Positions 8,075 through 13,102 of a stretch of DNA of 13,102 bases are shown piece after piece. Position 1 is the first letter of the stretch, and each line of letters starts with the position of its first letter. Position numbers and translations under genes: made by a program. Source of the DNA: Caldisericaceae bacterium. Lineage in GTDB: Bacteria; Calditrichota; Calditrichia; Calditrichales; Calditrichaceae. The notes under the pieces are model-generated. The model saw nothing but the letters and a program-made list of their open reading frames with translations. It ran no database searches and was not told where the DNA came from. Location of the stretch: assembly GCA_021160885.1 (NCBI GenBank), contig JAGHBR010000296.1:1-13102 (forward strand), given 5' to 3'.

Positions 8075-9234
8075 CAGGCGATTTCAACCTCTTTTACTGC
8101 TGCCAATATTTTTAAGGCCTCGTTTGTGGCCTGCACATCATGCACACGTACAATATCAGCTCCATTCTGAACAGATATTATTTGCGTGGCCAAACTGCCA
8201 AAGAGCCGTTTAGCAGGCACTTCTTGCCGCAAAATTTTACCAATGAACGATTTACGTGACGTTCCCATCAGAATGGGCTTATTTAAAAAAGTAAAGTCTT
8301 TTAAATCCCGAAGCAAATGTAAATTATCCTGCAAGCGCTTGCCAAAACCAATGCCCGGATCGATAATAATCTTGCTGATGCCAGATGATTCCAGCAAGCG
8401 GATTCGTTCTTCAAAATAATCATAAATTTCAGCAACCACGTCATCGTAATAAGGATTTTGCTGCATGTTTTTTGGCGTACCTTTAATGTGCATGATGATG
8501 ATCGGGCAGTCATATTGCTTAACTACTTCAATCATGCGGGCATCAAATCGGGCGCCGCTGATATCATTTACAATATCCGCGCCGGCCTGCAGGGCAGCTT
8601 CGGCAATCCGACTTTTGTAAGTGTCGATTGAGATCAAAACATCCGTTTTTTGGCGCAATTTTCCAATGACCGGAATCACACGCTTTAATTCTTCCTCTTC
8701 CGGTATGGATTCTGCGCCCGGGCGGGTTGATTCTCCGCCCACATCAATAATGGAAGCTCCTTCGTCAACCATTTGCAAAGCCCACTCCACCGCTTTCTCG
8801 GCCTGATAGAACCGCCCGCCATCGCTAAATGAATCGGGCGTAACATTCAAAATTCCCATGATCAGTGGGCCATTTTTAAAATTAAGCGAGCCATGGGCCG
8901 TTTGCCAAACGGGTTTGTCTTTCCGGTTTTCATTCGCAAGGTAAGAAGCCACCATCTCAAATAAGGGATGCTCAATTCTTCGGATATGGCGATCTTTAAA
9001 GTAGAACTTATTTGGAATTAAGAATAATTCCTTTTCCTTAATTTTATTCTGATACCAGCCGATCCATTGTTCATTTTTTAGAGTCGGGCCTAATTCTTTC
9101 AGTTCTGGTTCACTAAAGCCACAAACTTTAAACAAAACCTCGTTCACACAAAAATCAGGTATGGCAAGCCCAAACCGTTTATTCAAATCCCGAATGCATC
9201 GCGCACTATTGAGAAGAATCGGCCTTAGCTCCAT
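8074..9234 (-). CDS. folP: Dihydropteroate synthase with long N-terminal extension
   Basis: A 386-residue protein. The DHPS core (about 115-380) joins 6-hydroxymethyl-7,8-dihydropterin pyrophosphate to p-aminobenzoate in folate synthesis. All usual TIM-barrel motifs are seen: MGILNVTPDSFSDGG from residue 126, IIDVGGESTRPGAE, ISIDTYKS, GADIVNDISGA, IIIDPGIGFGK, LMGTSRKSFIG and ADIVRVHDV. Typical FolP has about 260-290 residues, so about 110 residues are added at the N-terminus (ILLNSARCIRDLNKRFG to KDRHIRRIEHPLFEM), with no recognised domain. The start is supported by an AAGGA/GGAAGG SD six bases upstream, and no other Met occurs before residue 90. The gene overlaps the end of the TPR gene by 29 bases and shares one base with cdaA. 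The position after ftsH matches the ftsH-folP order of many bacteria. Confidence 0.95.
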   Translation of the reverse strand: MELRPILLNSARCIRDLNKRFGLAIPDFCVNEVLFKVCGFSEPELKELGPTLKNEQWIGWYQNKIKEKELFLIPNKFYFKDRHIRRIEHPLFEMVASYLANENRKDKPVWQTAHGSLNFKNGPLIMGILNVTPDSFSDGGRFYQAEKAVEWALQMVDEGASIIDVGGESTRPGAESIPEEEELKRVIPVIGKLRQKTDVLISIDTYKSRIAEAALQAGADIVNDISGARFDARMIEVVKQYDCPIIIMHIKGTPKNMQQNPYYDDVVAEIYDYFEERIRLLESSGISKIIIDPGIGFGKRLQDNLHLLRDLKDFTFLNKPILMGTSRKSFIGKILRQEVPAKRLFGSLATQIISVQNGADIVRVHDVQATNEALKILAAVKEVEIA

Positions 9235-10783
9235 GTTTTTCCTTCCATTGTTGGATTAAAATCTGCCTGATACCCAGCATTGCTTCCTTTGCGTAGGCAT
9301 CGTCGTCCCCTGTTTTGCGCGCCACACGCTCTCTAAAATATTTTAAAGCGGAATCGGCCTGGCCCATCTTTTTGTAAATCATACCAATGTAAAGATAAGA
9401 ATCAAGATGCTGATCCATTTGAATGGCTTTTCTAAAATACCGCAAGGCTGTGCTGTCCTTCTTTAACATGTAGTAGCAAACACCTAGATTGTAATAAGAA
9501 TCCGAATCGTCAGGGAATTTGTTAAACAAATCTTTAAAAATGGGTAAAGCTTTTTCAGGATGATTGGTTTTAATGTAGAGCGAACCAAGTAAACTCATCA
9601 TCTCGGGATCGTCCGGATGAATTTCAAGAAAGCGGTTAATAATATCAATAGCTTCCTGAATGGAACCCAGGGTGCCTCGTCCACTTAAGTAAATTTCATT
9701 GGCAAGCTGGTAAACGGCATCACGATAGCCCGGATCAAGCACAACAGCCCGTTTTAAAATAGCCACCCGACTCTGGTAGCCAATATCTTTTAAACGGTCA
9801 GGTAATAAAAAACTTAAACTAAAATGTACTCTGCAATTTTCAGGGTCCTGCACATAGGCTTTTTTTAAAAACATTTCGGCGGTGGTGTACTCTCTTTCGC
9901 GAATCAACAGGCGCCCCATCAAAAGGTCGATTTGTGGCGTATCTTTACGGTTAAGAATGATTGGACGTAAAATTTTTTTAGCTTTTTCAAAATCAGGGTT
10001 TTTAATGGGAACATATTTGGCCCGTTCTTGATCCACATCTATTGCTAACCCTTTTTCAACATAAACCGCAGCTAAAATGGCCAGGGCTTCAACATCCTGT
10101 CTGCTTTGCAAAAGCTGTAAAACTTTTTCATAGTCTTTTTCCAGCAGCGCGATTTGGGCTTCTAATAACTGATTGTCAATGGGTGGAATTGCAGCTAATT
10201 CTTTAAACAAATGCAGTCTTTCATTTAATTTAGGCAGCAGGCCGCTTAAAGCCCGGTCGGCAGGAACTGAAATTTGAAATGATTTTTTTTCGACTAAATC
10301 ATTGACCAGGCATACCAATTTAATGCCATCGTTATTGGAACTGATCAAAAATCGTGGTTTTAGAGCGCGCGCCGTTTTTTGCCAGCTGGCGTAATTTACT
10401 CTTTTTTGAGGAGGGATGGTTTCAAAAAGCCATTGCCAGCGATGTAATAAATATCGATCTTTTAATTGTTCTCGCGCGGCTTTCTGAAAAGATTCGGCCA
10501 ATGAAAAAGCCCGGGCATTAAGCAAGAGTTTATCCGATTGTCTGGTGGGTAAAACAATGATTCGTTCCTGAGGTTTTGGCGGCTGGGTAACAAACCACAA
10601 AGCAACATAAAGCAAAAGCACCACCAGATTGAAGGTCAGCATGTTTTTCTTCCAACCGGAATGCGAAATGAGTTCTGATTTTTTCAGGAAATAGAGTGTT
10701 AAATTGAGGCTGAACAAAACAAATATAAAAAGGAAAATTCCGCCTGGTACGCCTGCTGAAAGAAAAGTGATTACTCCATCCAT
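9206..10783 (-). CDS. Membrane-anchored TPR protein, function unknown
   Basis: A 525-residue protein. Two hydrophobic helices (about 15-33 and 49-65) anchor it in the inner membrane. Residues about 73-195 start with RIIVLP, continue through a helical stretch and reach RFLISSNNDGIKLVCLVND. This layout resembles the TolB-N/FlgO-like domain often placed before TPRs in surface and signalling proteins; that is an inference from pattern only. From about 205 to 505 there are TPR units with typical spacing, for example PDDPEMMSLLGSLYIKTN, SDSYYNLGVCYYMLKKD and LDSYLYIGMIYKKMGQAD. The end is charged. An SD (GAGG) sits five bases before the ATG. It is the first gene of the likely operon and overlaps folP by 29 bases. 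TPRs usually serve protein-protein contact. No named family is recognised. Confidence 0.85.
   Translation of the reverse strand: MDGVITFLSAGVPGGIFLFIFVLFSLNLTLYFLKKSELISHSGWKKNMLTFNLVVLLLYVALWFVTQPPKPQERIIVLPTRQSDKLLLNARAFSLAESFQKAAREQLKDRYLLHRWQWLFETIPPQKRVNYASWQKTARALKPRFLISSNNDGIKLVCLVNDLVEKKSFQISVPADRALSGLLPKLNERLHLFKELAAIPPIDNQLLEAQIALLEKDYEKVLQLLQSRQDVEALAILAAVYVEKGLAIDVDQERAKYVPIKNPDFEKAKKILRPIILNRKDTPQIDLLMGRLLIREREYTTAEMFLKKAYVQDPENCRVHFSLSFLLPDRLKDIGYQSRVAILKRAVVLDPGYRDAVYQLANEIYLSGRGTLGSIQEAIDIINRFLEIHPDDPEMMSLLGSLYIKTNHPEKALPIFKDLFNKFPDDSDSYYNLGVCYYMLKKDSTALRYFRKAIQMDQHLDSYLYIGMIYKKMGQADSALKYFRERVARKTGDDDAYAKEAMLGIRQILIQQWKEKHGAKADSSQ
9241..9246 (-). promoter_or_regulatory. Shine-Dalgarno site of folP
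   Basis: GGAAGG (plus strand ccttcc) lies six bases before the folP ATG and inside the 3' end of the TPR gene. It supports the long form of FolP over any internal start and contrasts with the left-hand genes, which have no clear SD. Confidence 0.6.
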
Positions 10784-10788
10784 AATAG

Positions 10789-10792
10789 CCTC
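10789..10792 (-). promoter_or_regulatory. Shine-Dalgarno site of the TPR gene
   Basis: GAGG five bases before the ATG at 10783 (minus strand TGAGGCTATTATG). It fixes the start of the first gene in the TPR-folP-cdaA-porU run. Confidence 0.55.
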
Positions 10793-10858
10793 ATAACTTT
10801 TTTTAAACGATTCCTAATTAACAGAACTATTTAAGAAACCTCAAAAAAATGAAAGAAG

Positions 10859-10900
10859 TTTTAACCGACGAACTATCATTCTCGTCATATTCGGCTAAAA
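10859..10900 (-). terminator. Two-part hairpin followed by a T tract (terminator or leader attenuator)
   Basis: On the minus strand, TTTTAGCC (10900-10893) can pair with GGTTAAAA (10866-10859), 8 bp including one G-U. Inside it, GACGA (10886-10882) pairs with TCGTC (10871-10867) around a 10-base loop, with a 6-base bulge on one side. A run of seven T lies about 10 bases beyond the stem (10849-10843). This is further away than in a classic intrinsic terminator, so it may instead be a structured leader ahead of the TPR gene, whose ATG is about 75 bases downstream. Confidence 0.35.
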
Positions 10901-10926
10901 ACTAAAGTCTTGACACCTAATAAATT

Positions 10927-10956
10927 AAGGGAACAGAGTCATTGCCCTATTCCCTT
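10927..10956 (-). terminator. Candidate hairpin downstream of ftsH
   Basis: AAGGGAA and TTCCCTT form a perfect 7-bp stem around a 16-base loop, with three more A-T pairs after one mismatch (10923-10960). It lies 62-91 bases after the ftsH stop. No strong T tract follows, so termination is uncertain. The rest of the 10784-11017 spacer is AT-rich; I found no convincing promoter, only weak TTGTCA-like and TTGAGG-like boxes on the minus strand. Confidence 0.3.
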
Positions 10957-11017
10957 GATTAATTGACAATGGTTAATTTATTACTTTAAAAATCTTACAA
11001 TTTTTTAAAAGGCCACA

Positions 11018-13102
11018 TTAAAACGGAGATTCGGACCCCGTTTCGTCTTTTTCTTTATTTCTTTTTAATTGGCTGTCTTCTTCAGCGTTTTCTTTTTCGG
11101 TTCGCGGTTCCGTCTCTGGTGTTTTTATTTTTTTCTTTCTGGTTCTTTTTGGTTTAGGCATGGCATCCTCATCTTTTGCAGCAAAAGCCGGCTTTTCGAT
11201 CTTTTCACCTTTTAAAATCAAGTCAATTTGTTCGCCGTCCAAAATTTCAAATTCCAGCAGAGCATTAGCCAGTGCATGTAGTTTGTCAATGTTTTCCTTA
11301 AGTAACTTTTCCGCCCGTATTTCAGCATTTCGCACAATGCGGCGCACTTCTTCGTCAATTTCTTCTGCTGTTTGTTCACTGTAATCTCGGTGCTGGGCAA
11401 TCTCCCTGCCTAAGAAAATTTCCTGTTCCTTTTTACCGAAGGTAACCGGACCCATTTTTTCGCTCATGCCCCATTCACAAACCATTTTGCGTGCCAGGTC
11501 GGTAGCTCGTTCAATATCGTTGCCGGCGCCGGTCGTTAACTGATTAAAAACCAGTTTTTCAGCAGCGCGGCCACCCAGCAATTGAGTTAACATGCCTTCT
11601 AAATATTCTCTGGAATAGGTATGCCGTTCATCCAGCGGCAGGTAAGCAGTAACGCCAAGCGCCCGGCCACGCGGGATGATGGTTACTTTGTGCACCGGAT
11701 CGGTTCCAGGTGTTAATTTGCCCACCAGCACGTGACCTGATTCATGATAAGCAGTAACCTTTTTTTCTTCGTCACTAATTAAGATGGACTTGCGTTCCAT
11801 GCCCATCATAATCTTGTCCTTGGCTTCTTCAAAATCAGCCATTGTTACCTTGTTGCGGTTTTTACGGGCTGCCAGTAGAGCCGCTTCGTTCACCAGGTTA
11901 GCCAGATCGGCTCCGGAGAGGCCGGGCGTTCCGCGAGCCAGCGCTTCCAGGTCAACAGAGCTGTCCAGCGGGACTTTTCGTGTGTGTACTTTTAAAATGC
12001 CCTCGCGGCCGCGCACATCCGGGCGATCGACCACAATTTGTCGGTCAAAACGTCCCGGGCGTAATAGCGCAGCGTCCAGAACATCAGGACGATTTGTAGC
12101 CGCAATCAAAATCACGCCTTCCTGGGTCTCAAAGCCGTCCATTTCCACCAGTAACTGGTTCAAAGTTTGTTCGCGTTCATCATGACCACCGCCCAAACCT
12201 GCGCCACGATGGCGACCCACGGCGTCAATTTCGTCAATAAAAATGATGCACGGCGCATTTTTACGACCGATTTCAAAAAGGTCGCGAACACGACTGGCGC
12301 CCACGCCCACAAACATCTCTACAAAGTCTGCTCCGCTCATGCTAAAAAAGGGTACTCCAGCTTCACCAGCTACCGCTTTTGCCAACAGCGTTTTTCCGGT
12401 TCCCGGAGGACCTAACAGCAAAGCGCCCTTGGGAATTTTACCACCCAGGCGCGTAAACTTTTGCGGGTCTTTTAAAAATTCAATGATCTCCTGCAGTTCC
12501 ATTTTAGCTTCATCACAGCCGGCCACATCATCAAAGGTGATGTTAATTTTATCTTTGGTCAGCAATTTGGCCTTGCTTTTGCCAAAATTGAAGATGCCGC
12601 GGGAACCGCCTCCTCCGCCCTGCATGCGCCTGGCAAAAAAGACCCACACACCAATAATCAGCACCCAGGGTAAAATATTAATTAACAGAATTGTCCAGTC
12701 GCTCGGCGGCTCAATAAAACTGATCTTAACCCCATATTCTTCCCACTCTTTAATGACATCGCTGTCCACAAAAGGTAAATTGGTTTTAATGTAACGGGCA
12801 TTGCGGGTGCCGCCTTTAACGCTTTTAACAGGCATCGGCTCAACCAGAACGCCACGAAATTTATTATCCTTCAGAGTCACTTCCCCGCCCTGAATCATTT
12901 TATTTCGCAGCAATCGCACATATTCATTGTAAGGCACTTCAACCTCGTTGGGTCTGTTGTCCGGCCATAGTGTACTAAAAGCCAGCGCGGCCAATAAAAT
13001 CAAAATCCAGATCAGGCCAGTTTTAGAAGCCTTTTTCCATTGAAATTCATCATTATTATTAGAAGATTGCTTTTTTTTATCGAAATTTTTCTTGTTATTG
13101 TC
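11018..13102 (-). CDS. ftsH: ATP-dependent zinc metalloprotease FtsH, 5' end outside window
   Basis: 694 residues are visible and the reading frame is open to the right edge, so the true start is outside. A TTG at 13003 falls within the first membrane helix and cannot be the start. A hydrophilic Asn/Lys-rich leader (residues 1-28) precedes TM1 (about 29-46), a periplasmic domain and TM2 (about 136-157), then a Gly-rich linker. The AAA+ domain has Walker A GPPGTGKT (231-238), Walker B IIFIDEIDAVG and the second region of homology (NRPDVLDAALLRPGRFDRQ). The M41 protease domain has the zinc motif HESGH (453-457) and the third ligand Asp535 (NDIERATD). The C-terminus is a Lys/Glu-rich disordered tail of about 60 residues. 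FtsH forms a hexamer that degrades damaged or regulated membrane and cytosolic proteins. The pairing with downstream folP is conserved in many bacteria. Confidence 0.97.
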   Translation of the reverse strand, partial: DNNKKNFDKKKQSSNNNDEFQWKKASKTGLIWILILLAALAFSTLWPDNRPNEVEVPYNEYVRLLRNKMIQGGEVTLKDNKFRGVLVEPMPVKSVKGGTRNARYIKTNLPFVDSDVIKEWEEYGVKISFIEPPSDWTILLINILPWVLIIGVWVFFARRMQGGGGGSRGIFNFGKSKAKLLTKDKINITFDDVAGCDEAKMELQEIIEFLKDPQKFTRLGGKIPKGALLLGPPGTGKTLLAKAVAGEAGVPFFSMSGADFVEMFVGVGASRVRDLFEIGRKNAPCIIFIDEIDAVGRHRGAGLGGGHDEREQTLNQLLVEMDGFETQEGVILIAATNRPDVLDAALLRPGRFDRQIVVDRPDVRGREGILKVHTRKVPLDSSVDLEALARGTPGLSGADLANLVNEAALLAARKNRNKVTMADFEEAKDKIMMGMERKSILISDEEKKVTAYHESGHVLVGKLTPGTDPVHKVTIIPRGRALGVTAYLPLDERHTYSREYLEGMLTQLLGGRAAEKLVFNQLTTGAGNDIERATDLARKMVCEWGMSEKMGPVTFGKKEQEIFLGREIAQHRDYSEQTAEEIDEEVRRIVRNAEIRAEKLLKENIDKLHALANALLEFEILDGEQIDLILKGEKIEKPAFAAKDEDAMPKPKRTRKKKIKTPETEPRTEKENAEEDSQLKRNKEKDETGSESPF

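Noticed and set aside
10910..10938. TTGACA at 10910 on the plus strand as a promoter -35 box
   Set aside because: No acceptable -10 box follows at 16-18 bases and no plus-strand gene lies downstream.
10961..10978. AT-rich near-palindrome around aattgacaatggttaatt as an operator
   Set aside because: Symmetry is short and broken; it is expected by chance in such AT-rich spacer DNA.
11784..12794. Plus-strand open frames of 133 and 183 codons
   Set aside because: They are antisense to the highly conserved AAA+ and membrane part of ftsH; long antisense frames are expected there and the translations are Ser/Arg/Pro-rich with no motif.
13001..13003. TTG at 13003 as the ftsH start
   Set aside because: It falls inside the first transmembrane helix; the same frame continues upstream with a normal cytosolic leader (KKASKTGLIW) to the window edge.

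Overview
The window reads as one continuous minus-strand cluster of seven genes, ftsH first (right edge) and a partial SLBB gene last (left edge). No convincing plus-strand gene, tRNA, rRNA, insertion sequence or CRISPR array is visible. A type IX secretion (T9SS) sortase-like protein, a PorV/PorQ-family barrel, FlgD-like surface tails and mostly SD-less starts point to the Fibrobacteres-Chlorobi-Bacteroidetes (FCB) superphylum. Calditrichota (Caldithrix-like) is my best guess, by inference from gene types only.

Right part (about 11018-13102): ftsH, a membrane AAA+ zinc protease. Its frame is open to the right edge, so its true start lies outside. A 234-base spacer (10784-11017) with two hairpin candidates separates it from the rest.

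Middle (7271-10783): a membrane-anchored TPR protein, folP (dihydropteroate synthase with a long N-terminal extension) and cdaA (c-di-AMP synthase). ftsH-folP-cdaA is a widely conserved order, but here a TPR gene is inserted, and the usual followers of cdaA (cdaR, glmM) are missing at the expected place.

Left part (1-7251): directly after cdaA come a very large C25 peptidase of PorU type, a PorV/PorQ-family outer-membrane barrel, a small fibronectin-III-like lipoprotein and the start of a secreted SLBB-domain protein. Neighbouring genes overlap (TGATG, ATGA, TAATG) or sit within 4-19 bases, so all six genes from the TPR gene to the SLBB gene look co-transcribed. The inferred theme is a cell-surface module (sortase, barrel, lipoprotein, SLBB protein) fused to a housekeeping folate/c-di-AMP operon. 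The lipoprotein and SLBB protein are candidates for new parts of a T9SS attachment complex; this is a hypothesis from context only.
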